From the NCBI RefSeq assembly GCF_015353075.1, contig NZ_CP064191.1, positions 377,468-441,467 on the forward strand: 64,000 bases of DNA, written 5' to 3'. Made by a program: the position numbers and the translations under genes. Positions 17,057 through 26,529 of the stretch are shown in pieces (position 1 is the first letter of the stretch; each line of letters begins with the position of its first letter). The DNA comes from Rhizobium sp. 007. GTDB lineage: Bacteria > Pseudomonadota > Alphaproteobacteria > Rhizobiales > Rhizobiaceae. The notes under the pieces were generated by a model. That model ran no database searches and was not told the origin of the DNA. It saw only the letters and a program-made list of their open reading frames with translations.

Positions 17057-18082
17057 TTAGCCGATGTTCACGGCCTTGCCGCTGGCGACAGATTCCTCAA
17101 TCGCCGCCAGGATCTTGGTGTTTGCCAGACCGTCCTGCGCATCCGCCAGCAGCGGAGCGCCGCGCACCACGCTATCGACAAAACGGGCAATGGACTCGAG
17201 CACAAAGCCACCAATACGGGTCTCGCCGGTCGGCGTTATGCCGATGTAATCATTGTATTTCAGTCCCCCCTCCACGATACGGCGCAGGCCGCCGCTGTGG
17301 GTCGGGTCCGCCTGGATCTGCCCCTTTTCGCCGACGAACTCGATCTTGAAGTCAACGAGGGAAGGATTGTCTCGCGACAGGATCCAGCTGTTTTCCATGG
17401 TCAAGACCGTGCCCTTGGAAAACTCGAGGATGGACACATGGAAGTCCTTCGTGTCCACGCCGCCCCTCGACAGCGTACCTGAGCGGGCGACCGAATAAAC
17501 GCGGACGACTTCGTCTGCGAGAATGAAGCGCAGGACGTCGACCAGATGGCTTCCTAGAAACCAGAGTGCTGAAGACTTCGAAGCCCAACTAAGCATTTCG
17601 AAGGGAACGAAGGCTGTGTTGGAAAGACGCGCCGTCCCATGTTTTGCGAGACCGATTTGGCCGTCCTGTATCATGTCACGAACCTGCGCGAGGATGGGAT
17701 TCACCCGGTTGTGGAAGTCCACCATCAGCTTGCCCTTCGACTTTGCGGCAGCCTCGGCGATTTCTTCAGCTTCGCTTACGGTGGTTGCAAGCGGCTTTTC
17801 GCTCAGCACGTGTTTATCGGCCCTGAGCGCGGCGAGAATGATGGGCGTATGCGTAAAATCAGGTGTCGCTACCGAGATGGCATCGATCCGATCACTGGAG
17901 ATCACCTTCTGGAAATCGGTGAAGGCTTGCGCTGCGCCGAAGCTCTCCTTCATCTTGAGCGCCCTGCCCTCATCAAGGTCGCACACGCCGACAAGCTCGG
18001 TTTCCGGCAAGACATTAAATGTGTGAGCGTGATTGTTGCCCCAAAGACCGGCGCCGATGACGCCCATACGCAGTTTGCTCAT
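17057..18082 (-). CDS. Gfo/Idh/MocA-family oxidoreductase
   Basis: 341-residue NAD(P)-dependent sugar dehydrogenase family protein. The Rossmann motif GAGLWGNN is at residues 10-17, EKPLAT at 95-100 supplies the catalytic lysine of the family, and DFHNRVNP follows near 140. It lies inside the importer operon, between the second permease and the ATPase, so it probably oxidises or epimerises an imported sugar or its derivative. The exact substrate cannot be read from sequence. Start 18082 is preceded by GGAG ten bases upstream, making the longer upstream frame unnecessary. Confidence 0.9.
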   Translation of the reverse strand: MSKLRMGVIGAGLWGNNHAHTFNVLPETELVGVCDLDEGRALKMKESFGAAQAFTDFQKVISSDRIDAISVATPDFTHTPIILAALRADKHVLSEKPLATTVSEAEEIAEAAAKSKGKLMVDFHNRVNPILAQVRDMIQDGQIGLAKHGTARLSNTAFVPFEMLSWASKSSALWFLGSHLVDVLRFILADEVVRVYSVARSGTLSRGGVDTKDFHVSILEFSKGTVLTMENSWILSRDNPSLVDFKIEFVGEKGQIQADPTHSGGLRRIVEGGLKYNDYIGITPTGETRIGGFVLESIARFVDSVVRGAPLLADAQDGLANTKILAAIEESVASGKAVNIG

Positions 18083-18110
18083 TTCATTACTCCATTCATA
18101 AAGGGGAACG

Positions 18111-18944
18111 TCAGCCCTTGACCGAACCAAAGGTGAGGCCTCGTACGACGTATCGATCGAAAAACAGGAAGATGATCATCGGAGGTATCATCGCGAGCAC
18201 TGCGGCCGCGGCGATGTAGTTCCACGTCACTCCGCTCGTCGCGAAGTAGCCCAGTGTTCCGATCGGAAGGGTGGCGGTCGAGCGCGAGCTCAGCACCAAC
18301 GGAAAGGCGGCATTGTTCCATGCAAAGACGAAGGCAAACATGGAGGTGACAATGATGCCGGGACGAACGATCGGAAGCGTGATCCGCCACATGATCGTGT
18401 ACCAACGGGCGCCGTCGACCCGGGCAGCTTCTTCCAATTCCGCCGGAACCTCATCAATAAAGCTCTTCATAAGCCAGACGGAAAACGGGATCGTCAGCGT
18501 CTGCAGAACCAAAACCATGGAAAAGTAGGAACCCTGGAGACCGATGCGCGTGATCAGGACGAAATACGGGATCAAAAACGCGACTGGCGGGGCCATCAGC
18601 AGGCCGAGATACCACAACATGATGTTCTTCTTGCCGCGCAGCTTGAAACGGGACAGAGCGTAGGCAGCAGGAACGGAGAAGGGAAGATTGAGCAATACCG
18701 CCCCGATGGACACGATGAGACTATTCACCAGTTGCGGCGCATTGGTACCGGGATCGACGAGTATATGCCGGAACGCGTCGAGATTGGGCTCGAACGAGAG
18801 TTGCGGCGGCATTGTAAATGCCGTCTCCGACGGGCGGATCGCAAGAGCGATGAACCACAGGATTGGCCCGACAAAGATTGCCAGGAAAAGGAGGCCGGCG
18901 GCGTAGGTGAGTGCTGTGTTGAAGCTTGTGTGGCGAGCGGACAT
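18111..18944 (-). CDS. ABC sugar importer permease (MalG type)
   Basis: 277-residue inner-membrane permease of CUT1 importers with six predicted membrane segments (first at about 12-32). The cytoplasmic coupling motif EEAARVDGARWYTIMWRITLP matches the EAA loop that docks to the ATPase. The ATG at 18944 begins one base after the stop of the other permease and is preceded by GAGGAG in the end of that gene, so the pair is translationally coupled. Confidence 0.92.
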   Translation of the reverse strand: MSARHTSFNTALTYAAGLLFLAIFVGPILWFIALAIRPSETAFTMPPQLSFEPNLDAFRHILVDPGTNAPQLVNSLIVSIGAVLLNLPFSVPAAYALSRFKLRGKKNIMLWYLGLLMAPPVAFLIPYFVLITRIGLQGSYFSMVLVLQTLTIPFSVWLMKSFIDEVPAELEEAARVDGARWYTIMWRITLPIVRPGIIVTSMFAFVFAWNNAAFPLVLSSRSTATLPIGTLGYFATSGVTWNYIAAAAVLAMIPPMIIFLFFDRYVVRGLTFGSVKG

Positions 18945-18945
18945 G

Positions 18946-19875
18946 TTACCACTCCTCGTTTCGGAACGCGAAGAACACGTAGAGGGCAACGATGACGTTG
19001 ACGATCAGCACGGTGATCCACGTCATTGCGCTGACAAGACCAATGTTGAAGTTCACAAGACCCTGCTCGTAGAGCGAATAACCGAGGGTGCGGGTGGAGG
19101 TGCCAGGCCCGCCACGGGTGAGCACAAGCACAGTGTCGAAGGTGTTGAAAATCTGCATGAAGCGCAGCATGACGATAATGATCGCGGTGCGCTTGATCAG
19201 CGGCAGCTTGATCCGCATTAGGATCGTCCACGCAGACGCGCGATCCAGTCGTGCGGCCTCCAAAATCTCGTCGGGAACTGCCAGCAGGCTCGCATAGAGG
19301 ACGATCGCGAAGAACGGCGTCCACTGCCAGATATCGACGAAAAGGATGGCGGCGAGCGCGGTCGATGGCGAGCCGAGAATTCCTTCCGCGGGAACGGGGA
19401 GCCAGAGCGACTGCATGATCCAGCTCAAGAGCCCACCACCAGGGTCGTAGAGATAGCGGAACAGGAAGCCGACGACTATCGGTGCGATCGTGGTGGGCAG
19501 GATCAGCAGGGCACGCACGACATTCATGCCCGGCAAAGCCTTGAGCAGAATGAGCGCAATCGCCAGACCAAACGCGAATTCAATTGCTGTACCCAAGATT
19601 GAGAGGATCAGCGTGTTGGTGAGCGCCGCGCGAAAGTCAAAGGCGTTGAAGGCCTGCACGTAATTCTCGAAGCCAACGAATTGCAGCGGCTCCGGTCCGA
19701 TTTGCAGATTCCAGAAGTAGAAGCTCGATCTTAAAGCAAACAGTAAAGGGTAGGCGATCAGAGCGAGCAGCATCACGACCGAAGGCGCAATCAGCAAGTA
19801 AGGCAGGTTTCGTCGAATAATGCCCTTCCGGCCGGGCCCGTGGGCCCGCGGACAGCGAACAATTATAGCATGCAT
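18946..19875 (-). CDS. ABC sugar importer permease (MalF/UgpA type)
   Basis: 309-residue first permease of the importer. A short basic N-terminus is followed by about six hydrophobic segments, starting with YLLIAPSVVMLLALIAYPLL near 26-45. The EAA loop is LEAARLDRASAWTILMRIKLP near 215-235. It lies 71 bp downstream of the binding-protein gene and abuts the second permease. It forms the heterodimeric membrane channel with that protein. Confidence 0.92.
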   Translation of the reverse strand: MHAIIVRCPRAHGPGRKGIIRRNLPYLLIAPSVVMLLALIAYPLLFALRSSFYFWNLQIGPEPLQFVGFENYVQAFNAFDFRAALTNTLILSILGTAIEFAFGLAIALILLKALPGMNVVRALLILPTTIAPIVVGFLFRYLYDPGGGLLSWIMQSLWLPVPAEGILGSPSTALAAILFVDIWQWTPFFAIVLYASLLAVPDEILEAARLDRASAWTILMRIKLPLIKRTAIIIVMLRFMQIFNTFDTVLVLTRGGPGTSTRTLGYSLYEQGLVNFNIGLVSAMTWITVLIVNVIVALYVFFAFRNEEW

Positions 19876-19946
19876 TGCCAGATCCAGTTCTTCTTCACTC
19901 GTTTTGGCGGCGCGATCGCTGCCGCGCCGGCTCGAGGAGAACTCTA

Positions 19947-21401
19947 TTACTTCTTGGCGATCAGGGCCTTGGCCCCGTCAAGAGTGTCAGCGAAGCTTTC
20001 CTTCTGGTGAGGGATCATGAGATTGCCCTTCAGGATGCTCTCAAACAGGCTGTTGGCGCGCTCAAGGCCCGTCTTCGGCTCTTCGCTGCCAGTCAGGAGC
20101 TGGTTCAACGTGAGGCCCAGCACGCTTTCGATGGCAGTGTAGCCCGGAACAGGTGGGCGTGTGACCTTGCCGTTGCCCTGCTTCATCATTGCGTACTGAA
20201 CATCGAGGTACGGATAAATTGCCTTAACGTCCTCATCCTCATAGAGCGAAGCACGCGCGAAGTCCGAGAACTGGCAGTTGAGGTCCGGCCAAAGAGCCAT
20301 TTTCTTCTGAGTGGCCTTCGATGTTGCCCACTTGATGAAAGCGTAGCCGGCCTCCTGCCTTTCGGAGCTGGAAGGGATACCGAGGCTCCAACCGCCGAGG
20401 CTGACCGTCTGAGGTACGCCCTCAGCTTTCGGCAACGCAGCCGTTGCATATTTCTCCATGACGTCCGACTTTTTGCCCGTCATGTAACCGGCGTTCTTGA
20501 TCAGATAGAAGTATGGGGTCCACCAGTAGAACATGCCGATATCGCCCTTGGCGAAGCGGGTGCCGGCGTCGAACCAAACGTAGTTGATCGCCTCGGGCGG
20601 AGACAGCTTGTAGAGCTGTCTGTAGATTTCAACAGACTTTATCCATGCTGGGCTCGTCAGTTGCGGAGAAAAATCCCAGGGGGCGGTCGGGAACGACTTG
20701 AACCAGCTTGCGCCGTGGCTCGCTGAAACTTGCGTAAACATGTGAACGATCGGCGACGGCTGCGAGCCGCAAACAACGGTAGGAAAGAGCGGCTTGCCCC
20801 CGAATGACTTGCCTTGCATCGACTTCAGAATTTCGACGTATTTCGTCCAGGTCCAGTCTTCCGACGTCTCGTTCGGAGGCGCGGCAATGCCCAAGTCATT
20901 GAAGATGTCCTTGCGGTACATCACGCCCTGCGCATAGGCCGCGACTGGCAGCGTGCCGACCTGGCCGCGCCACATGTTCGAGGAGTACAGAACCTCGGGA
21001 ATGAAGTCGGAGAGGTCAAACTCGCTGTCCTTGGCAATCAAATCGTTCAGCGAGATGATCCAGCCATTGTCGAGATATTGCCCAAGCCACATCTGGTCGA
21101 CGACGATGACATCGGCATCTGAGGTTTTGGCGACAAAAGATGAGACGAGGCGCGACTGTAGGGCGTCATAGGAGAGGCTCTCCAATTCCACCTTGATGCC
21201 GGTTTCTTTCTCGTATTCCGGGATCATCGCCTTCATCGAAAAGAAGAAAGGGTCTTCAACGGACAGGACGCGCACCGTATTCGCGTCTTGCGCAGCGGCG
21301 CGGCGTGGCACGGCCAAAGACCCCGCCCCAGCTACAAGAGCTGCGACGGAAGCGCTCTTCAGCAGGTCCCGGCGCGACATATTTCCAATATCGATTGTCA
21401 T
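19947..21401 (-). CDS. ABC importer extracellular solute-binding protein, Tat-exported
   Basis: 484-residue family-1 sugar-binding protein, first gene of the importer operon. The N-terminus has a twin-arginine signal (SRRDLLKSASVAALVAG) with a likely cleavage after the alanines near residue 37 (RRAAAQ). The mature protein has the usual two-lobe pattern with a conserved GGWSLGI near 345-355. Start 21401 is chosen because GAGGAGGC lies just upstream; an earlier in-frame ATG at 21440 has none. It captures sugar in the periplasm for the two permeases. An amino-sugar or chito-oligosaccharide ligand is inferred from the adjacent kinase, deaminase and nagA. Confidence 0.9.
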   Translation of the reverse strand: MTIDIGNMSRRDLLKSASVAALVAGAGSLAVPRRAAAQDANTVRVLSVEDPFFFSMKAMIPEYEKETGIKVELESLSYDALQSRLVSSFVAKTSDADVIVVDQMWLGQYLDNGWIISLNDLIAKDSEFDLSDFIPEVLYSSNMWRGQVGTLPVAAYAQGVMYRKDIFNDLGIAAPPNETSEDWTWTKYVEILKSMQGKSFGGKPLFPTVVCGSQPSPIVHMFTQVSASHGASWFKSFPTAPWDFSPQLTSPAWIKSVEIYRQLYKLSPPEAINYVWFDAGTRFAKGDIGMFYWWTPYFYLIKNAGYMTGKKSDVMEKYATAALPKAEGVPQTVSLGGWSLGIPSSSERQEAGYAFIKWATSKATQKKMALWPDLNCQFSDFARASLYEDEDVKAIYPYLDVQYAMMKQGNGKVTRPPVPGYTAIESVLGLTLNQLLTGSEEPKTGLERANSLFESILKGNLMIPHQKESFADTLDGAKALIAKK

Positions 21402-21509
21402 AAGAGCCTCCTCAGTTGCATGTAATCCAATCCCGGCCACTCAGCGGAGCCGTGGGCTTCCGCTATTGAAACTGAGATAGTTACCCCTAATTTGCTTTTG
21501 TTAGCAGTT

Positions 21510-21530
21510 AGTTTGTACTTCGCACAAACT
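21510..21530. promoter_or_regulatory. Operator-like dyad in the divergent importer/ROK intergenic region
   Basis: AGTTTGT (21510-21516) and ACAAACT (21524-21530) are perfect seven-base inverted arms around a seven-base spacer. It is the only clear dyad in the 280-bp gap between the divergently transcribed binding-protein gene and the ROK regulator, and so the best candidate binding site for that regulator. Confidence 0.5.
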
Positions 21531-21683
21531 TATGATACTTGTCAAGAAGTTGCCGCAAAGAAATTCGCAGCCTGATTTGCAGGCGTCACGATCGGCTTGT
21601 TTGCGTTGTTGGAGAGGCCCTTTGCTGTCTAGTCGATCGAGAGTGTAGAGGGTACAAAGGATCCAGCAAATCGGAGATGCAAA

Positions 21684-22943
21684 TTGAAATTTGACAGTCA
21701 GCCGTCCTATTCATTGGGCCATCGCACACCTGCGAGGAGGGAAGCCGCGGCTAGCGAGATTGGTGCCAATGTGACGCTTGTCTCGCAATCAGCGCTTGGT
21801 GCGATCAACCGCGGTCGGGTGCTGCAAGCTTTGTATGATAATGGACCAAAAAGCCGAGCGGATCTCGCGCGGCTTGCTGGCGTCAACCGGACAACCATAA
21901 CCGGCATCGTCCAGCCGATGATCGAGGAACAGCTTCTCGTAGAAGGGGATGCGGCGCCCTCTGATGTCAAAGGCGGCAAGCCTGCCCGTCCGCTTTATTT
22001 CAATCCCGATGCCCCGATGCTCGGAGCGGTACTCCTGCTGCCCGGCACGATACAGGCGTGCCTTGTGGCACTGACCGGGGAGATCAGAGCCGTTACGAAA
22101 GCTGAGTTCGACCCGTTTGGCGACAGGCAAGCGTTCATCGCGACTCTAACGAAAACGCTCACCTCCACGCTCTCTCATGCCCATCAAGCGCCTTTCGGGG
22201 TCGGCGTTGCCTCGGGTGGAATGATCGACAGTGACAACGGCGTGATCCTCGCTGTCAACCTTGCGCCTGTACTGACAGGACTTCCCCTCGTGAACATATT
22301 GCAGGAACACTTCTCACTTCCAGTCGTCATCGATCATCATCCGCGTGCCTTGCTTGTTGGGGACCGATGGTTTGGGCCTGGGCGTGGCCAACTGAACTTT
22401 GCGGCGATCTACACCGGGGAGGTTCTTGGCGGAGCCTTCTTCATTGATGGCAAAGTCTACCGTGGACTTGCCGGTTCCGGCGGCGAACTTGGCCACACCG
22501 TGGTTCAAATCGATGGCGAGCTCTGCAACTGCGGTAAACATGGCTGCTGGGAAACGGTGGCCGCCCTGCCCTGGCTGCGAAAGGAGGCTGCCCTCCTGGG
22601 TTTGCCGCAACCGGGCAGCATCACATGCGCTCGTCTGGTCAAAGAAGCAGAAGACGGATCGAAAGCGGCCGACGCGCTCCTCGATCGCTACACACGCAAT
22701 GTGGCATTCGGCATCGTCAACCTGCAGCAAACGTTGTTCCTTAACTCCTACGTCCTCCATGGAGATGTTGCGGGCGGCGGGGCAAAGGCCGCCGAGCGCG
22801 TCAGGCAGCACGTCGAGCGGCTGGTGGTGAAGAGACCAAGCCAGGAGATCTCCATCACGGTGAACGGTATTGGCGAGGGCCACACGGCATTGCGCGGAGC
22901 CGCTGGTTTGGTGTTATCGAGCCACCTGAAGGTGGTGATTTAG
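21684..22943 (+). CDS. ROK-family transcriptional regulator (NagC-like)
   Basis: 419-residue regulator. The N-terminal winged helix-turn-helix (SRADLARLAGVNRTTITGIV, about 53-72) is followed by a ROK sugar-kinase-like domain with the zinc motif GELCNCGKHGCWE near 280. It starts with TTG at 21684, with GGAG a few bases upstream. Divergent from the importer operon, it most likely senses an amino sugar or its phosphate and represses transport and catabolism, as NagC and Mlc do. The dyad at 21510 is a plausible operator. Confidence 0.9.
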   Translation: MKFDSQPSYSLGHRTPARREAAASEIGANVTLVSQSALGAINRGRVLQALYDNGPKSRADLARLAGVNRTTITGIVQPMIEEQLLVEGDAAPSDVKGGKPARPLYFNPDAPMLGAVLLLPGTIQACLVALTGEIRAVTKAEFDPFGDRQAFIATLTKTLTSTLSHAHQAPFGVGVASGGMIDSDNGVILAVNLAPVLTGLPLVNILQEHFSLPVVIDHHPRALLVGDRWFGPGRGQLNFAAIYTGEVLGGAFFIDGKVYRGLAGSGGELGHTVVQIDGELCNCGKHGCWETVAALPWLRKEAALLGLPQPGSITCARLVKEAEDGSKAADALLDRYTRNVAFGIVNLQQTLFLNSYVLHGDVAGGGAKAAERVRQHVERLVVKRPSQEISITVNGIGEGHTALRGAAGLVLSSHLKVVI

Positions 22944-23166
22944 GGCGATCGATGCGTGCGGCTCGGGCCGTAAGCAAGAGCGCGTCGCGGTCGTCAGCGG
23001 TCGCCAATCCAGATACCCAAGCGGTTTACAGCTAGATGGAAGACGACAGTGGCATTGGCCGGCCCCACGCGTATGAGAACGTAAGCTCGTGGCGTCGTTG
23101 CCGTGACGACGAAACGGAGCACGAGCGCCCCGCCTCGCCGGTCACTGGCGAAGAAACAGCGTCCGC

Positions 23167-23592
23167 TCAGCGGTTGGGCGTGAATGGCAGGAAGCCGACG
23201 AAGCCGGTGATTGTCCATGCACCATCGCCCTTCGTGCAGAAGAAAACGGACTGCCAGTTCAGTTTTCGTGAGCCGCCTTTCGCAAGGGCTATCGCATCAT
23301 CGAAGGTCTTCCTTGCAGTGGCCGTGTGCCCTTCCACACGAATGTCCAGCATATTGGTCGCGCGGAAGAGAGCATCTCTCCGGTCCTCGGCATATCGGGT
23401 GGAGGCGGAGCGCCGGGCATCTTCCAGCCACGCATCACGATAGGCTTCGACCGTTGGAAACCGGACCTCCCAGACTGCGGGATCAAGCGATCCTTTGGCA
23501 TCCACTCCGCAAAAGCCGTCAAACTTGAAGGAAGGGGAAAAGATCGACCAGTCCTGCGCGACGAAACCATCGACATCTTTGCGCACAAGCAT
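23167..23592 (-). CDS. Small NTF2/SnoaL-like protein, hypothetical
   Basis: 141 codons from the first ATG. The similar-looking frame extends further upstream without an ATG, so the start is uncertain. The pattern (DGFVAQDWSIFSPSF early, TRYAEDRRDALFRATNMLDIRVE in the middle, VFFCTKGDGAWTITGFVGFLP at the end) resembles cone-fold NTF2-like proteins. It lies alone between the ROK regulator and the kinase, opposite in direction to both. Function unknown. Confidence 0.6.
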   Translation of the reverse strand: MLVRKDVDGFVAQDWSIFSPSFKFDGFCGVDAKGSLDPAVWEVRFPTVEAYRDAWLEDARRSASTRYAEDRRDALFRATNMLDIRVEGHTATARKTFDDAIALAKGGSRKLNWQSVFFCTKGDGAWTITGFVGFLPFTPNR

Positions 23593-23822
23593 TTCCCAAA
23601 TGGCATGGCGGTCAGTGCCTACGGGAAAGGGTTTACATCGAAAGGCTTGAGAAACGTTCCTTGAGTTGAGGTCTATCCGCCGCTCTTTAATCGGTTCCCG
23701 ATTGACATTCCAGTATGTTTGTGCGACGCACGCACGAATAGAAAACGAGGAGCGAGCGCAGTCGGAGTGCGAAGGCAGAAGCCGTTGCCGCTGAATGACT
23801 AGCGTTCAGAAGAAGTGGGACC

Positions 23823-24707
23823 ATGACGATCTACTTGGTTGGAATCGACGGCGGAGGTACGAGCTGTCGCGCGGCAGTTGCAGGTCCAGACGGTCGTATT
23901 CTCGCGCGCGGCCAATCCGGTCCAGCCAACATTCTCTCCGATCCGGATGCGGCGCTTCAGAATATTGCCGGTGCGACACGCGCCGCTTTCAACGAGGCAG
24001 GTCTCGATCCCGACGGTATTGCATCAGCGCGTGCGGTTCTCGGGGTCGCTGGTCACAATGTCGGCAACGCCGTTCACCACGTGAAGCAGCGGTTGCCTTT
24101 TGCCGAAGCCGACATCGAGTCCGACGGGCTGATCGCGCTTCAGGGTGCGCTTGGCGATAAGGACGGCGTCGTCGCCATTTTGGGAACTGGCACGATCTAC
24201 ATCTCACGGCACCGCGAAAAGGTGACCTATACTGGCGGGTGGGGCTTCACTGTCGGCGACCTTGGCAGTGGTGCCCGCATTGGACATGCACTTCTGCAAG
24301 AAAGCCTGCTGGCCTATGATGGCATCCACGACGTCTCCCCTTTGATCTCTTCCGTTCTCACGGAATTCAACAACGATCCGCGGGAGCTTGTCGAGTTTGC
24401 GCGCCAGGCAAAACCCGGCGCATTCGGTCGCTATGCGCCGCGCGTGTTCGAGTTCGGTGAGCGAGGCGATGCCGTTGCGGTGCGTCTGTTGAAAGATGCC
24501 GCTATTTCTGTTGACGAGGCGCTCGACCTTTTGGTCGCGCGAGGAACGAAGAAGATTTGCCTGCTTGGCGGATTGGGGCCTTTCTATCCTTCCTGGATCG
24601 CCTCACGGCATCAAGAGCTTCTGGCTAAGCCCGAGGGCGATGCACTTACCGGGGCTGTGGCACTCGCGCTCGCTCGCTTCGGGCGTTGCCAGGAGGCGAT
24701 CGCATGA
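23823..24707 (+). CDS. N-acetylglucosamine/glucosamine kinase (BadF/BadG family)
   Basis: 294-residue ATP-dependent sugar kinase. Phosphate 1 motif GIDGGGTSCRAAVA is at 7-20, phosphate 2 region ILGTGTIYI near 120, and adenosine motif LLGGLGP near 247-253. It would phosphorylate the imported sugar to the 6-phosphate. First gene of a plus-strand operon; its stop overlaps the ATG of the GntR regulator (ATGA at 24704-24707). Confidence 0.88.
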   Translation: MTIYLVGIDGGGTSCRAAVAGPDGRILARGQSGPANILSDPDAALQNIAGATRAAFNEAGLDPDGIASARAVLGVAGHNVGNAVHHVKQRLPFAEADIESDGLIALQGALGDKDGVVAILGTGTIYISRHREKVTYTGGWGFTVGDLGSGARIGHALLQESLLAYDGIHDVSPLISSVLTEFNNDPRELVEFARQAKPGAFGRYAPRVFEFGERGDAVAVRLLKDAAISVDEALDLLVARGTKKICLLGGLGPFYPSWIASRHQELLAKPEGDALTGAVALALARFGRCQEAIA

Positions 24708-25468
24708 GTGACAGGCTTGCGGCGATCCTTCCATGCGGGGGCGTAATCCCCAAGGGTGCCGGACCGCTGTACCACAGACTTCGCCGATTGCTCGAAGAGG
24801 CGATCCTGTCGGGGAAACTCAGTCACGGCGATGTTCTCTATCCCGAGCGGGATCTGGCCGAGCATGCCCAGGTTAGCCGTGTCACCGTCCGCAAAGCAAT
24901 CGACCATCTCGTCCGCGATGGTTTTCTGGTGCGGCGTCCCGGTTCAGGCACCTTCGTTGCTCGATCGGCCTGCCGGGTAGATCAGCCTATGTCGCGCGCG
25001 GTCCTTTTGACAGAGGAGGTCTTCTGGCGCGGCTCTAACACTGAAGTCGAGTGGATGGAGCGCAGCATTTCCCATCCTGCTCCAGAGGAAATGATGACGC
25101 TCGGGCTGTCCGCCGATAATCGAGTAGCGCGCTTCATCCGCTTGCGAAGATCCGCAGGTCTGGCCCTTGCAATAGAACGCACTTGCATTTCCGCAGAGTT
25201 CCTGCCCGACCCGGTCAACGTTACCGCCTCGATTTACAAAGCGCTCGAAGACGCAAATGTCGGGCCGGTGCGGGCGATCCAGCGCATTTTCGCCTGCAAT
25301 ATCCAGGAGCCGGATGCCAGCATGCTCGGCGTCACTATTGGAGCGGCCGGTCTGTTGACCAAACGGGTCGCCTATCTTCATTCGGGCCGCGCGGTTGAAT
25401 TTACCCGCTCACTCTATCGAGGCGACGCCGACGCCTTCGTCACCGAATTCACGATTTCAGGAAACTGA
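24704..25468 (+). CDS. GntR-family transcriptional regulator (HutC/NagR subfamily)
   Basis: 254-residue regulator. The winged helix (PLYHRLRRLLEEAILSGKL then VSRVTVRKAIDHLV, about 20-80) is followed by a UTRA ligand domain ending TRSLYRGDADAFVTEF. Start 24704 overlaps the kinase stop; an ATG six codons earlier lies inside the kinase gene and is less likely. Encoded within the catabolic operon, it probably responds to a phosphorylated amino sugar, giving the locus two regulators together with the ROK protein. Confidence 0.88.
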   Translation: MSDRLAAILPCGGVIPKGAGPLYHRLRRLLEEAILSGKLSHGDVLYPERDLAEHAQVSRVTVRKAIDHLVRDGFLVRRPGSGTFVARSACRVDQPMSRAVLLTEEVFWRGSNTEVEWMERSISHPAPEEMMTLGLSADNRVARFIRLRRSAGLALAIERTCISAEFLPDPVNVTASIYKALEDANVGPVRAIQRIFACNIQEPDASMLGVTIGAAGLLTKRVAYLHSGRAVEFTRSLYRGDADAFVTEFTISGN

Positions 25469-25494
25469 AGAGCTTCTCAACAAAGGATTCCACC

Positions 25495-26529
25495 ATGCAG
25501 ACCATTGTGCAGACGAACATGCGGCGGGAAATCGCCGAGATTCCGGAAGCTGCTGCCAGATTGCTCGATCGCGCGGCGAAAGATTTCGCGGCCTCAGGTG
25601 CAGCTTTGCGCGCCAAGGATCCGGCATTCGTCGTGACGATCGCGCGCGGCTCCTCCGACCATGCCGCCTTGTTCCTGAAATATGCTATCGAGCTCACCGC
25701 AAAATTACCTGTCGCTTCGATCGGGCCATCGCTCGCGTCGATTTACGGCACCGAGTTGAAGCTTGGCCGCAGCGCTGCTATTGCGATCTCGCAGTCGGGC
25801 AAAAGTCCCGACATCGTCGCGTTGGCTGACGCAGCAACGCGCGCCGGCGCCGCTTCGATCGCGCTAACCAACACACTGCCCTCGCCGCTTGCTGATGCCT
25901 GCAACCACTCTTTGGACATTCTGGCTGGGCCGGAAAATGCGGTAGCCGCCACCAAGTCCTATGTTAACTCCATCGTTGCAGGCCTTGCAGTGCTGAGCGA
26001 GTGGACGGGAGACGCTGCGCTGAAACGCGCGGTGGCGGATCTACCCAGGCACTTTGCCGAAGCGGTGAAGCTCGAATGGCTGGAATTTTCCGCCGACGCG
26101 GGTGACGCCGACTCCATCTATGTGTTGGGTCGCGGGCCGGCACTGGCGATCGCCAGCGAAGCGGCTTTGAAGTTCAAGGAGACGACCGGGATTCATGCCG
26201 AAGCCTTTTCCGCGGCGGAAGTGTTGCATGGACCCGTCGCACTCGTCGGCACCCGCTTCCCAGTGTTGGCGCTTGCCGCCCGCGACGCCGCCGAAGGCTC
26301 GGTCGCCGAGATTGCCGATGCCCTGAGTGCCAAGGGCGCGATTGTGCATATCACGTCGGCGCGGGCGACGAGGGCAAAGCCCCTGCCCTTCGTCGAGACC
26401 GGCCACCCGATCACCGACGCGCTGGCGCTGGTGCTTCCATTTTACGTTTTTGTCGAAGCCTGGTCGCGCTCCCGTGGCCACAATCCGGACGCACCCGCCC
26501 ATCTGAAGAAGGTCACGGAAACCCGATGA
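25495..26529 (+). CDS. SIS-domain glucosamine-6-phosphate deaminase (NagB-II type)
   Basis: 344-residue protein with two sugar-isomerase (SIS) domains and no glutaminase domain, as in the alternative NagB-II deaminases that convert glucosamine-6-phosphate to fructose-6-phosphate and ammonia. ARGSSDHAA is near 49-57 and AISQSGKSPD near 98-107. The second domain contains SEAALKFKETTGIHAEAF near 220. It overlaps the next gene by four bases (ATGA at 26526). Amino-transferring synthase activity is unlikely without the N-terminal glutaminase domain. Confidence 0.88.
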   Translation: MQTIVQTNMRREIAEIPEAAARLLDRAAKDFAASGAALRAKDPAFVVTIARGSSDHAALFLKYAIELTAKLPVASIGPSLASIYGTELKLGRSAAIAISQSGKSPDIVALADAATRAGAASIALTNTLPSPLADACNHSLDILAGPENAVAATKSYVNSIVAGLAVLSEWTGDAALKRAVADLPRHFAEAVKLEWLEFSADAGDADSIYVLGRGPALAIASEAALKFKETTGIHAEAFSAAEVLHGPVALVGTRFPVLALAARDAAEGSVAEIADALSAKGAIVHITSARATRAKPLPFVETGHPITDALALVLPFYVFVEAWSRSRGHNPDAPAHLKKVTETR

